22,685 nt of DNA, from the NCBI GenBank assembly GCA_045540295.1, contig JAZQGY010000023.1, positions 1 to 22,685 of the forward strand, written 5' to 3'. Every line of letters starts with the position of its first letter. Position 1 is the first letter of the stretch. Below, in pieces: positions 14,214 through 22,580 of this stretch. The notes under the pieces are model-generated. The model was given only the letters and a program-made list of their open reading frames with translations. It ran no database searches and had not been told where the DNA came from. The stretch comes from SIG452 sp045540295. GTDB lineage: Bacteria; Bacillota; Clostridia; UMGS1840. The position numbers were made by a program, and so were the translations under genes.

Positions 14214-15936
14214 GGATATCACCTCCGTACTGATGCCGATACACACCGTAGTAATATCCTTCTTGTTGCATGAGAAGTTCTTCGTGAGTTCCTTTCTGAA
14301 TCAGTTCCCCATCTTTTAACACTAATATCATATCACAATCTTTCACAGAAGAAATTTTTTGGGAAATAATAAACACGGTTTTATCAGTGCAATTGGAACG
14401 TAGTGCTTCCTGAATTTTTTCTTCTGTTTCAGAGTCCAATGCCGAAGTGGTATCGTCCAACACCAAAATGGAAGGATTCTTTAAAATGGCACGGGCTAAC
14501 GCCAGACGTTGTTTCTGTCCGCCGGACAAGGTAACCCCCCGTTCCCCGATAACCGTTTCGTAGCCTTCCGGCAGTTTTTCAATAAATTCGTCTGCCATGG
14601 CAATATGTGCCGCCTCTTTAATTTCTTTGATGGTTGCCTTGGGATTACCGTAAGCAATATTGGCACCAACCGTATCGGAAAAGAGAAATACTTCTTGTTG
14701 AGAAGCAGAAACGGCATTTCTGACGGTTTCTAAATCCAACTCCCGGACGGAAATGCCATCCAATAACACTTCCCCTTCGTCAGTGTCGTAGAAACGGGAA
14801 ATCAGCTGAATCAGAGAAGTCTTACCTGAGCCGGTCTGCCCCATAATACCAATCCGCATCCCCCGCTCTGCCACAAAACTGACATTTTTTAAGGCAACCG
14901 TTCCTTCATAGGAAAGGCTGACATTCCGAAATTCCACTTTCCCAAATATCTGGGAATTGCGACTGTCTTCATCGCTGGCAATTTTCGGTTCTTCTTCTAA
15001 GAGCGCCATCATTTTTTCGTAGGAAGCAAAGCTGTTGATGGTGGCGTTGGTCAATGCACCAACCATGGACAAAGGCCCTGTAACCATCCAGATCATGCTG
15101 TTAAACATAATGAGATCCCCTAAGGTAATCACATTCTGTATCACAAGCACGCCACCCACAAAAACAAGGTAAAGCTGCACCAATCCGTAAATATTCTGAA
15201 GAAAGGGTAAGTATTTTCTGGCAGTCAGAGCAATGTCCATCTGCGCATCTTTAAACTCACGGTTCACCTCATCCATACGGTCGTTTTCATATTCCTCCCG
15301 CACAAACGCCTTCACCGCTCGTTGCGCCCAAATATTTTCGCTGACAACCGTATTTAAATCTGCATGCACTTTTCTTAAATGACGATACCGCTGTTTCTGT
15401 TTTTTCGCCATTTTGGTGGTCAGAATACTGACCACAGGAATCACCAAAAGCAATACTGCTGACAATTTCAAATTAATATAGAATACCAAAATCAGAATTG
15501 CTCCCAAAAATGTGGCTATATTCTCCAACGCTGTGAATACTGTATGAGCAAAAAACTGACGAACGGTATCGATATCTGAAGTCATCTGCGTCATAGTTTC
15601 CCCGGTAGAGTGCTTGTCAAAATAGCCAAAGTCCAACTCCATCAGTTTCCGAAATCCCCGACGGCGCAGTCCAAGCACCATGTTCTGGGTGATACTTTCA
15701 ATTTTCATTTGGGAAAAATAACGCAAAAACAAGCGGCCTGCCGTTACCCCTGCAATTCCCAAAACAATGGGAACCAGTAAATTAGTCTTTCCACCAAGCA
15801 AAATGTCATCTACAATGGTTTTCGTGAAAAAAGGATTTAAAAGTCCTAAAACTGCCGCTATAATAATCAAAAACAGCATACAAAAATAAGTCCCGTAATG
15901 TCCCTTTAAAAGACCCAGCATATTCTTCTTTTTCAC
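14206..15936 (-). CDS. ABC exporter half-transporter, degenerate-site subunit of a heterodimer
   Basis: Partner of the following ABC gene, 576 aa from GTG 15936. A six-helix transmembrane domain (about 10-300) precedes the nucleotide-binding domain with Walker A GQTGSGKT (366-373) and a canonical LSGGQ (470-474). Walker B reads ILVLDDTTSALD, with Asp495 where the catalytic Glu is expected, and the H-loop reads IISQKIS, with Gln526 replacing His. These changes are typical of the BmrC/TM287-like subunit of heterodimeric exporters. GTG is chosen because GAGGTGG lies 5 bases upstream; the ATG at 15987 has no site and would overlap the upstream terminator hairpin. I found no clear promoter directly upstream, only the terminator at 15957-15995, so expression may depend on read-through. 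Confidence 0.92.
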   Translation of the reverse strand: MKKKNMLGLLKGHYGTYFCMLFLIIIAAVLGLLNPFFTKTIVDDILLGGKTNLLVPIVLGIAGVTAGRLFLRYFSQMKIESITQNMVLGLRRRGFRKLMELDFGYFDKHSTGETMTQMTSDIDTVRQFFAHTVFTALENIATFLGAILILVFYINLKLSAVLLLVIPVVSILTTKMAKKQKQRYRHLRKVHADLNTVVSENIWAQRAVKAFVREEYENDRMDEVNREFKDAQMDIALTARKYLPFLQNIYGLVQLYLVFVGGVLVIQNVITLGDLIMFNSMIWMVTGPLSMVGALTNATINSFASYEKMMALLEEEPKIASDEDSRNSQIFGKVEFRNVSLSYEGTVALKNVSFVAERGMRIGIMGQTGSGKTSLIQLISRFYDTDEGEVLLDGISVRELDLETVRNAVSASQQEVFLFSDTVGANIAYGNPKATIKEIKEAAHIAMADEFIEKLPEGYETVIGERGVTLSGGQKQRLALARAILKNPSILVLDDTTSALDSETEEKIQEALRSNCTDKTVFIISQKISSVKDCDMILVLKDGELIQKGTHEELLMQQEGYYYGVYRHQYGGDIHG

Positions 15937-15956
15937 AAAAACCACCTCGTTTCCCG

Positions 15957-15995
15957 AAAAAGAGTTGATTGCCCGGGATTCCGGCAACCAACTCT
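15957..15995 (-). terminator. Terminator after the nucleotidyltransferase gene, ahead of the ABC genes
   Basis: On the minus strand AGAGTTGGTTGCC pairs over 13 bp with GGCAATCAACTCT (one G-U) and runs into a U-run. The plus-strand equivalent has an A-C mismatch at the same place, so it is oriented for the minus strand. It lies about 20 bases before the GTG start of the first ABC gene, so it could act as an attenuator. Confidence 0.75.
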
Positions 15996-16008
15996 CATAT
16001 CACATCTA

Positions 16009-16746
16009 TTAAAGATCAGAAAATTTATCGCAAACTTCCTTATAAGATTCATGAGTACCGATATCGTAGCACTCTCCTTGAAATTTATAAGCATATACCG
16101 GTTTTTTATCATGTAACCAGGAGGGGAAAAAGCCGGGAGCATCCGGATTGTTTCCTTCCTCTAGATATCTCTTAATCATCGGCAGAGTATCTTTTCTGTA
16201 AATATAGGACGCAAAAGCAGCACAGTTGGACTTAGGATTCTGCGGTTTTTCTTCCATAGCCAAAACCTGTCCCTTTTCATCCATAATCACATTTGCCATT
16301 CTCTGCAGTTCCTTGATTTCATTGATTTCTTTTACCAAAATACTGTCGAAACCGTTCTGTCGGTAAAAATCCACGTAATCATTTAAGGGGAAAGTAAAGA
16401 AGTTATCCCCTGCCATAATTAACACGTCTTCGTCAATGTTACCGTTTTGAATTGTGAACCAAATATCACCAATGGCACCTAATTTATTGGAATCATCAGT
16501 AGTATTGTCATCCAAAACAGTCACTTTCAGACGAGTTTCGCGTTTTTTTGCCCAATCAGAAAAGTTAGTAAAAAATTTATGATTGGAAATGATAAACATT
16601 TCATCAATTTCGGGAATGGTTTCAATCTGATCGGTAATAAAATCCAAAATAGATTTTTTGCCAATGGGAAGAAGTCCCTTGGGAGTATCCTTGGTCAGCG
16701 GATACAGTCTGGTCGCATAGCCTGCCGATAATACAATTGCTTTCAT
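16009..16746 (-). CDS. Sugar-phosphate / phosphocholine-type nucleotidyltransferase
   Basis: NTP-transferase fold protein of 245 aa that probably activates a phosphorylated sugar or alcohol with an NTP for cell-surface polymer synthesis. The N-terminus has the nucleotide-binding signature MKAIVLSAGYATRLYPLT, followed by PKGLLPIGKKSILDF; metal-binding MAGDNFF is about residues 115-121, and EEKP lies in the middle. The length suits a single catalytic domain without the hexapeptide-repeat tail of larger pyrophosphorylases. AGGAGGAAC is 5 to 8 bases before the ATG. It lies 30 bases after the metallophosphoesterase gene and is followed by the terminator at 15957-15995. The substrate cannot be read from sequence: glucose-1-phosphate or phosphocholine are candidates, but no licA-like kinase or sugar pathway gene is nearby. 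Confidence 0.82.
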   Translation of the reverse strand: MKAIVLSAGYATRLYPLTKDTPKGLLPIGKKSILDFITDQIETIPEIDEMFIISNHKFFTNFSDWAKKRETRLKVTVLDDNTTDDSNKLGAIGDIWFTIQNGNIDEDVLIMAGDNFFTFPLNDYVDFYRQNGFDSILVKEINEIKELQRMANVIMDEKGQVLAMEEKPQNPKSNCAAFASYIYRKDTLPMIKRYLEEGNNPDAPGFFPSWLHDKKPVYAYKFQGECYDIGTHESYKEVCDKFSDL

Positions 16747-16776
16747 TGTTTGTTCCTCCTAAATTAAAAACAAAAG

Positions 16777-17481
16777 TTATTCTTTAATTTTTAGGGGCAT
16801 AAACGCTAAATAATCTGCTGAAATCAGATGATAGTTTACGCCACCGTATTCACCAACAAAAGCATTTTCAATACCTTTTGCGTGAAGATGTCCGTAATAA
16901 CAGTCTTTAATTTGGTAATGTTCTAAAACATTACGGATAGGATTTGTAGCCTCCGGATTCTGCTGATAAATAGGCGGATAATGTAAAAATGCCAAGATCG
17001 GAAGATCAGGATATGCTTTTTTTGCTGCCTCGATGGATAATTCCAAACGAATGGCTTCCCGATTCGTCAGTTTTTCATCCTCTTCTCCATGGGCAGTAAT
17101 ATCCCAACCACGGCTTCCGCAAATTAAGGTATCCTCCACCAAAAAGAAATTGTTATGAAGCACTTTAATAGAAGAAAAACCTTCCTTTTTTAAAAAAGCC
17201 TCCATTTTGGACATGGTGGTGAAAAAGTAATCGTGATTGCCTTTAGCAATAATCTTTGTTCCCGGCAGTTTTTGTAAAAACTGAAAATCCGGAACAGACT
17301 CCTCCAGATAAGTCGCCCAGGAAAAATCGCCGGGCAGAATTACCGTGTCTTCATCGGTAACAGTATTCATCCAGTTTTCATACAGTTTCTCGGTGTAATC
17401 TTCCCAGGCTTTTCCGAAAATGTTCATCGGCTTATTAATACCAAAAGGAAGATGCAAATCCGAAATCGCAAAAATTGCCAT
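16777..17481 (-). CDS. Calcineurin-like metallophosphoesterase
   Basis: Cytoplasmic two-metal phosphoesterase of 234 aa. The motif set is complete: ISDLHL (Asp8, His10), PGDFSW (Asp52), KGNHDYF (Asn82, His83), LHYPP (His167) and YGHLHA (His198, His200). There is no signal peptide. Family members hydrolyse varied phosphodiesters, and the sequence gives no substrate. ACGGAGTA precedes the ATG by about 8 bases. It is 39 bases from the thrC stop and 30 from the nucleotidyltransferase start, so it is likely part of the thrC operon, though no pathway link between the three is evident. Confidence 0.88.
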   Translation of the reverse strand: MAIFAISDLHLPFGINKPMNIFGKAWEDYTEKLYENWMNTVTDEDTVILPGDFSWATYLEESVPDFQFLQKLPGTKIIAKGNHDYFFTTMSKMEAFLKKEGFSSIKVLHNNFFLVEDTLICGSRGWDITAHGEEDEKLTNREAIRLELSIEAAKKAYPDLPILAFLHYPPIYQQNPEATNPIRNVLEHYQIKDCYYGHLHAKGIENAFVGEYGGVNYHLISADYLAFMPLKIKE

Positions 17482-17520
17482 AGATTTACTCCGTTATCTT
17501 GCCAAATTATTTGAATCGAA

Positions 17521-19011
17521 TTAGGATAAAAATTCGGTTACGGTCGCTTTCATATCCGTTTTTTCACAAGCAGATGTGAATCGTTGCTCCAAGGTCTTCA
17601 ATTCCCAAAGCTGCTTGGGAATTTCCAATCCGGAAACTTCTTTTAGTAATGCCAAACGTTCAAATTCACCCTGACAGGGTTTGTCCTGTTCAAGTGCTTT
17701 TAACACGTTTTCGTTAAATTTATAGGGACTTGCAGTGGATGCCACCACGCAAATCTTTCCGTCTCCGGTTTCTTTACGGTATTGCTTTAACACGTAAGAT
17801 GCAACTGCAGTGTGGGTATCCATCAAATACTGTTTATCAAGGAAGGTTTCTTTGATTTCTGATAAGGTATTTTCTTCACTGGCAAAGCCTGCATAGAAAT
17901 CCTTTTTGATGGTTTCTTTCATAGTATCAGTCACTTCGTAGGTACCGCTCTCGGAAAGCTTCTTCATTAAGTTTCCGATATACTGATCATCTTTTCCGCT
18001 GATATGATAGAGATAACGCTCCAGATTGGAGGAAATCAGAATATCCATAGACGGAGACATAGTCAGATGAAATTCTCTGTTTCGGTTATAAATACCGGAA
18101 TTGATAAAATCAGTCAGCACATTGTTGCAGTTCGATGCACAAATCAGCTTGCCGACGGGAAGTCCCATCTGTTTTGCATAGTATGCTGCCAGGATGTTCC
18201 CAAAGTTACCGGTGGGAACGCAAACATTGAAGGTATCTCCCAAAGCAATTTTTCCGTCTTTCACCAAATCGCAGTAAGCAGAAATGTAGTATACCACCTG
18301 AGGTACCAACCTGCCCCAGTTCATTGAGTTTGCAGAGGATAAAATAACGCCTTTGTTATTCAGTTCATCCCGATATGCCTCATCGGTGAAAATGGTTTTC
18401 ACCCCAGTCTGAGCATCATCAAAGTTTCCGTTGACACCGCTGACAAACACATTGTTCCCTTTTTGGGTCACCATCTGTAATTTTTGAATCTCGGAAACAC
18501 CGTCTTTTGGGTAAAACACCACCACTTTGGTGCCATCCACATCGGAAAAACCGTCTAAAGCAGCTTTTCCGGTATCACCGCTGGTTGCAACTAAAATGCA
18601 AACAGTTCGGTTATCTCCCGTTTTTCTTACGGATGCAGTCAACAAATGGGGTAACATCTGCAACGCCATATCTTTAAATGCACAGGTAGGTCCGTGCCAT
18701 AATTCCAAATAAGCAGTTTTATCATCGGTATAATGAAGAGGTGTTGGCTCCCCTGTACCGAACTTTTCGTTTCCGTATGCCTTTTGGCAATATCCCTCCA
18801 GCTCTTCTGGCGAAAAATCTTCCAAAAACAAACTTAGAACGGTTGCTGCACGCTCGGTATAAGTCTGATTCATCAGCTTCTCATAGATTTCTTCGGTGAG
18901 GGTTGGAAAAACTTCCGGTACAAATAAGCCACCATCACGGGATAAGCCCTGTTTCATTGCCATTGCCGAAGTCACCTTACAGGCATTGTTTCTTGTACTG
19001 TTGTATTGCAT
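17521..19011 (-). CDS. thrC: Threonine synthase
   Basis: PLP enzyme converting O-phospho-L-homoserine to L-threonine. From ATG 19011 the protein has 496 aa, matching the long bacterial type. The N-terminal YNSTRNNA and LSRDGGLFVPE are family marks; the PLP lysine is in PTCAFKDMALQ (Lys113), and VATSGDTGKAALDGF plus VCVPTGNFGNILAAYYAK provide the phosphate-binding loops. ATG 19011 follows GGGAGGAC; the further upstream start at 19095 lies close to the predicted transcription start and encodes an AT-rich, lysine-rich extension with no site. Promoter at 19106-19134; the leader of about 90 nt shows no T-box-like element. Confidence 0.96.
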   Translation of the reverse strand: MQYNSTRNNACKVTSAMAMKQGLSRDGGLFVPEVFPTLTEEIYEKLMNQTYTERAATVLSLFLEDFSPEELEGYCQKAYGNEKFGTGEPTPLHYTDDKTAYLELWHGPTCAFKDMALQMLPHLLTASVRKTGDNRTVCILVATSGDTGKAALDGFSDVDGTKVVVFYPKDGVSEIQKLQMVTQKGNNVFVSGVNGNFDDAQTGVKTIFTDEAYRDELNNKGVILSSANSMNWGRLVPQVVYYISAYCDLVKDGKIALGDTFNVCVPTGNFGNILAAYYAKQMGLPVGKLICASNCNNVLTDFINSGIYNRNREFHLTMSPSMDILISSNLERYLYHISGKDDQYIGNLMKKLSESGTYEVTDTMKETIKKDFYAGFASEENTLSEIKETFLDKQYLMDTHTAVASYVLKQYRKETGDGKICVVASTASPYKFNENVLKALEQDKPCQGEFERLALLKEVSGLEIPKQLWELKTLEQRFTSACEKTDMKATVTEFLS

Positions 19012-19105
19012 AATGTCCTCCCTATCGTACAATTTTTTTTTAGAATCTATCTTGAAAAAATGGTTTATCTTTTTTATGATAAAGTTGTTATACACTATCG
19101 CTTTA

Positions 19106-19134
19106 ATTGTATAACATTTCGCTTAAGATTGCAA
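19106..19134 (-). promoter_or_regulatory. Sigma-A promoter of thrC
   Basis: On the minus strand TTGCAA (19134-19129), a 17-nt spacer and TACAAT (19111-19106). The predicted start is near 19100. Confidence 0.7.
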
Positions 19135-19339
19135 GTTTTTTTAGAAAATAATCTGTTTTTTCGCTACGAAAACATTGTAGTCTGACGAGATTATCTTTGA
19201 ATACCGCTTTTGTTTTGATAAAATGCTATGTCCAAGGATACCATTTTAATAAATATCATAAAGCACAATGACTACAACACTCCATGGTCAGGCAGAGGCT
19301 TGGCTCTGCATGTGTTTATACAACTTACCGCTATGGTAA
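19135..19339. other. Intergenic region with a 42-codon ORF of doubtful reality
   Basis: Between the thrC promoter and the BspA-gene terminator I see no recognised gene. A plus-strand ATG ORF of 42 codons runs from 19228 to 19356 (containing HNDYNTPWSGRGL), but it lacks a ribosome binding site and ends inside the terminator stem. TTGAAT and TAAAAT with a 16-nt spacer lie just before it. GCAGAG (19292-19297) and CTCTGC (19304-19309) form a small hairpin. Confidence 0.4.
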
Positions 19340-19375
19340 AAAAAACGCTTTGCTGATATCAGCAAAGCGTTTTTT
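19340..19375. terminator. Perfect palindromic terminator of the BspA-like gene
   Basis: The 36-base palindrome (arms AAAAAACGCTTTGCTGAT, 19340-19357, and its complement, 19358-19375) ends 4 bases from the stop codon. Its tails give a U-run in both directions; the minus-strand gene is the obvious user. Confidence 0.9.
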
Positions 19376-19379
19376 ATGA

Positions 19380-22118
19380 CTATTGAATGGGAAGTTCCTC
19401 CGGCACACACAGAGATTTTAAGGTGTCAAAATTCTGCCATGCCATAATCTTAATATCGGTATACGCCTGATTTACCGGGAAGAAAAGCGCTTCTCCTTTG
19501 TAAGTTTCAGGCTGCACTTGTTGGAATTTGCCGTTTTGATAGAAAGCAACCAGTATTTTGCTGCCTTCTGAAATGCCAAAAGGTTGCACCTGTAACTGCT
19601 TTTTATCATCCGAAAGTTTGGCTTTGATGCCGTCAAATTTCACCACATTTACAGTGTAAGTATTTGCCAAAAGAGTATTTGTGGAAACCGGTTTTAATTC
19701 CAAGGTCACTCGGGTGGTTTCCCCCGATAAGGAAACTCTTTTTCTTACGCCGTTAGCAGCAGGCGATCCGTTTACTTTCAGGGTGGCATTTTGGAAAGAA
19801 GAAGTGAAATAAACTGCTGTTGTTTCACCGGACACATAAACGGTGTACTCGGTGATATCCGGATCAAATTCCTCATCCCAGAAACCAATATCCGAGGTGA
19901 TAGAATTGGCTCTCACACTGACGGTAATCACAATGGAATGAGTAGCAGTGATGCCACTTCCGTCTGTTGTGGTTGCGGTTAAAACGATTGTTCCGTTTTT
20001 CAACGGAGTCACCAAACCGTTTTCGTCAACCGTTGCCAAACGATCGTCGCTGACCGTCCAGACTACGTTCTGATTGGTGGTATAGTCCGGAAGCACCGTC
20101 ACAGTGTATTGCGTTGGTTCAAAAATTTCCGTTTCTCCGACGATTTCAATACTTTCTGCTAACTTTTCAACCGTAATTTCTTTGGTGGCAAACACACCGC
20201 TTCCGTCCGCTGCTGTTGCGGTTATGGTTACCATTCCGGAAGTTACCGGTCTTACAATGCCGTTTTGGTCAATGGTTGCAATATCTTCGTGATCAATAGA
20301 CCAAATTACAGTTTTATCAGTGGTATAATCGGGGAATACCGTTGCCGTATATTGGCTTGCTCCGCAAATGGTATCTTCTCCTGTAATGAGAATACTATCT
20401 GCTAATTTTGGGGTGATTTCCAACGAATTGGAATATCTGTTTTCCAAATAATAGATATCATTTCCGCTGAGGAATGTATCTTCGGTCATAGTAATCTCAA
20501 CCGTCTGCAATGATGCATCTGTAGGAATGGTAAACACCAAATCAAAGGGATTGAGCAGTGTTTTTGTAGGAATCCAGTCGGTGTCAGAATACTGTGCTAA
20601 AATCACAGAAGTGACAAATCCGTCCTCTTCCCATTGGTCTTCCAGTCCTGCATAAGAGAAGCCTTTAGCAACTACATCTGTTAAGCTGATAGTGTCGGGA
20701 TATTGCACAGAGCAATACAGCACACTTGCGTTATTGGTGGTAAATAAAGAAACCGACTGCACCACATCAGCGGTTCCGATTTCTGCCGATTGTACTCCGG
20801 AAACGGTAATATTTTCTTTTATTACATATAATACTGTATTTTCATTGATAATGGTATCAAAGTCATACTCCTGTGTCATGTCACTGTCTTTATAAACAGA
20901 TATCGAAGCACCTTCAGTTGTCGGAATCTTTTCCATATCTAAAGCAGTTCCCGGAAGTTGTGTCCATTTTGCATATTCTGTTCCATCCGGATTCAACAGG
21001 GTGACAGAAACAATATAGTGTTTGGTTGCACTCTGAAGCGGAGTATTGTAACTACCGATGGAAATAGCATTCCACTCTTCCGCCGTACCGTTATAATATA
21101 CATCAGTTAAGCTGGTGCAATTCCTAAACGCATACTCACCGATGATGGTGACACTGTCCCCAATGGTTACACTGGTTAAGCTGGTGCAATCATAAAACGC
21201 ACCTGCACCGATGCTGGTAACACTATCCGGAATGGTGATATTGGTTAAGTTGGTGCAATCAGAAAACGCAGAGCTACCGATGCTGGTGACACTGTCCGGA
21301 ATTACATAAGCAGTCTCTGTTTTTCCGATGGCATATTGTATCAAGGTGGTGTGATTTTTATCAAACAAATTTCCGTCTAAAGAAGAAAAATTTGCATTAT
21401 TTTCATCTACAATAATACTGGTTAAGCTGTCGCAACTATAAAACGCATAATCACCGATGGTGCTGACACTGTCCCCAATGGTTACACTGGTTAAGCTGGG
21501 ACAAGAGCCAAACGCATACTCACCGATGGTAGTGACACTGTCCGGAATGGTTACACTGGTTAAGCGGGTGCAATAATAAAACGCATACTCACCGATGCTG
21601 GTGACACTGTTTCCAATGGTGATATTGGTTAAGCCGCCGCAACGAGCAAACGCAAAACCACCGATGGTAGTGACACTGTCCGGAATGGTAACACTGGTTA
21701 AGCTGGTGCAAGCATCAAACGCAGAATAACCGATGGTGGTGACACTGTCCGGAATGGTAACACTGGTTAAGCTGGTGCAATAAGCAAACGCATAGCGACC
21801 AATGCTGGTGACACTGTCCCCAATGGTAACACTGGTTAAGCTGGTGCAATCAAAAAACGCATAACCACCGATGCCGGTGACACCGTTTTCAATTACCACC
21901 TTTTTCACCTTAGAACGATTGGAATACCATGGAGCTGATGAATAATCCCATGAGGTCATATCACCGGTGCCGGAAATGGTGAGGGTTCCCGCATCATCCA
22001 AAGTCCAGGTAAGATTGTCACCGCAAGTACCGCTGGTAGCTGCCGAAACGCTTTGGATGCCGGAAAACAGCAGGCAACAATAAATCATCAGTAAGAATAC
22101 CGTCAGTTTTTGTTTCAT
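19380..22118 (-). CDS. Secreted BspA-like leucine-rich-repeat surface protein
   Basis: Predicted exported protein of 912 aa, probably an adhesin or surface-binding protein. A Sec signal peptide (about 1-26, ending SVSA-A) is followed by a cap (about 28-70), then TpLRR/BspA repeats of 23 residues (TSVTIPDSVTTIGEYAF-type) at 71-234 and 272-338, split by an irregular insert. A region rich in beta strands (about 365-570) follows, then two bacterial Ig-like (Big_2) domains (about 573-650 and 654-733), a cadherin-like beta-sandwich domain (about 735-828, FDPDITEYTVYVSGET), and a C-terminal domain ending IKIMAWQNFDTLKSL, a pattern I recall from clostridial secreted proteins. No LPXTG motif, SLH domain or C-terminal membrane helix is visible, so attachment is unknown. 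AAGGAGAA lies 8 bases before the ATG. It is monocistronic with its own promoter and terminator. Confidence 0.9.
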   Translation of the reverse strand: MKQKLTVFLLMIYCCLLFSGIQSVSAATSGTCGDNLTWTLDDAGTLTISGTGDMTSWDYSSAPWYSNRSKVKKVVIENGVTGIGGYAFFDCTSLTSVTIGDSVTSIGRYAFAYCTSLTSVTIPDSVTTIGYSAFDACTSLTSVTIPDSVTTIGGFAFARCGGLTNITIGNSVTSIGEYAFYYCTRLTSVTIPDSVTTIGEYAFGSCPSLTSVTIGDSVSTIGDYAFYSCDSLTSIIVDENNANFSSLDGNLFDKNHTTLIQYAIGKTETAYVIPDSVTSIGSSAFSDCTNLTNITIPDSVTSIGAGAFYDCTSLTSVTIGDSVTIIGEYAFRNCTSLTDVYYNGTAEEWNAISIGSYNTPLQSATKHYIVSVTLLNPDGTEYAKWTQLPGTALDMEKIPTTEGASISVYKDSDMTQEYDFDTIINENTVLYVIKENITVSGVQSAEIGTADVVQSVSLFTTNNASVLYCSVQYPDTISLTDVVAKGFSYAGLEDQWEEDGFVTSVILAQYSDTDWIPTKTLLNPFDLVFTIPTDASLQTVEITMTEDTFLSGNDIYYLENRYSNSLEITPKLADSILITGEDTICGASQYTATVFPDYTTDKTVIWSIDHEDIATIDQNGIVRPVTSGMVTITATAADGSGVFATKEITVEKLAESIEIVGETEIFEPTQYTVTVLPDYTTNQNVVWTVSDDRLATVDENGLVTPLKNGTIVLTATTTDGSGITATHSIVITVSVRANSITSDIGFWDEEFDPDITEYTVYVSGETTAVYFTSSFQNATLKVNGSPAANGVRKRVSLSGETTRVTLELKPVSTNTLLANTYTVNVVKFDGIKAKLSDDKKQLQVQPFGISEGSKILVAFYQNGKFQQVQPETYKGEALFFPVNQAYTDIKIMAWQNFDTLKSLCVPEELPIQ
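21105..21908 (-). repeat. 69-bp tandem repeat arrays encoding the leucine-rich repeats
   Basis: About seven near-identical 69-bp units (21417-21908) and about three more (21105-21305), all in frame, encode the 23-residue LRR units. Long stretches are identical between units while the bases for positions after SIG and before CTSL vary. Two alternating unit types occur, with IPDSV and IGDSV. Such arrays can expand or contract by recombination. Confidence 0.88.
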
Positions 22119-22157
22119 AAATCGGTTCTCCTTTTTTTGGTATTTTTCTTAAGATTC

Positions 22158-22186
22158 AGTATACCATATTATAAAAATTATGTCAA
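22158..22186 (-). promoter_or_regulatory. Near-consensus sigma-A promoter of the BspA-like gene
   Basis: On the minus strand TTGACA (22186-22181), a 17-nt spacer, and TATACT (22163-22158) preceded by TGG (extended -10). The predicted start near 22151 leaves a leader of about 32 nt. Confidence 0.85.
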
Positions 22187-22544
22187 TGAAGAAAAAGAAT
22201 AATAAATAATGCAAAATACAAAATTATGGTGAACTTAACCCCTTGTGCACCGTTTTACCTTGAAATAATATTGCGCAAAAAAAAAGACGTCAGATGAGAA
22301 AAGCGAACTCGCAGAGATGTGCACACAATCCCTCCGGCTCTTCGAGCCACCTCCCTTTACACAAGGGAGGCATTTGAAATTCATCCGTTCTGAAAAACAC
22401 ACATATTGTCACCTTGTGCAGAAAAACGGATGCAGAATTCGGAAATCGAAAGAAATCCAACGGATTTCTCTTCCCGAAGCTGTACTTTGTGTACAGCGAG
22501 GGTGAGATTCACGGATTATGCGCCGTTTTTCAAACAACAAAAAG
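22187..22544. other. Intergenic region downstream of the rRNA operon, rich in hairpins
   Basis: No gene is supported in this 358-base gap. It holds at least five potential stems: GGCTC/GAGCC (22336-22348), CCTCCCTT/AAGGGAGG (22350-22370), CATCCGTT/AACGGATG (22382-22389 with 22425-22432), AGAAATCC/GGATTTCT (22451-22469) and GCTGTAC/GTACAGC (22479-22497). Two plus-strand ORFs of about 60-75 codons cross it but show no start signals. Confidence 0.6.
22336..22370. repeat. Double-hairpin interspersed repeat candidate
   Basis: Two adjacent hairpins, GGCTC-TTC-GAGCC (22336-22348) and CCTCCCTT-TACAC-AAGGGAGG (22350-22370). Elements of this CCTCCCTT...AAGGGAGGC form are, from memory, common between genes in gut Clostridia. 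A related but different hairpin is at 1-32. Confidence 0.45.
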
Positions 22545-22574
22545 AAAAAGACCACCCTGTGAGGTGGTCTTTTT
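22545..22574. terminator. Terminator of the rRNA operon
   Basis: AAAAAGACCACC (22545-22556) pairs with GGTGGTCTTTTT (22563-22574), loop CTGTGA. On the minus strand the stem is followed by CTTTTTGTTG, giving a U-rich tail just after the 5S gene. Confidence 0.88.
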
Positions 22575-22580
22575 CATAAA

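Noticed and set aside
17521..19100. T-box or other amino-acid leader for thrC
   Set aside because: The leader is only about 90 nt and AT-rich, with no T-box core sequence or terminator.
21105..21908. CRISPR-like array because of regular repeats
   Set aside because: The repeats are in frame, directly tandem with a 69-bp period, and encode leucine-rich repeats inside one ORF; there are no unique spacers or cas genes.
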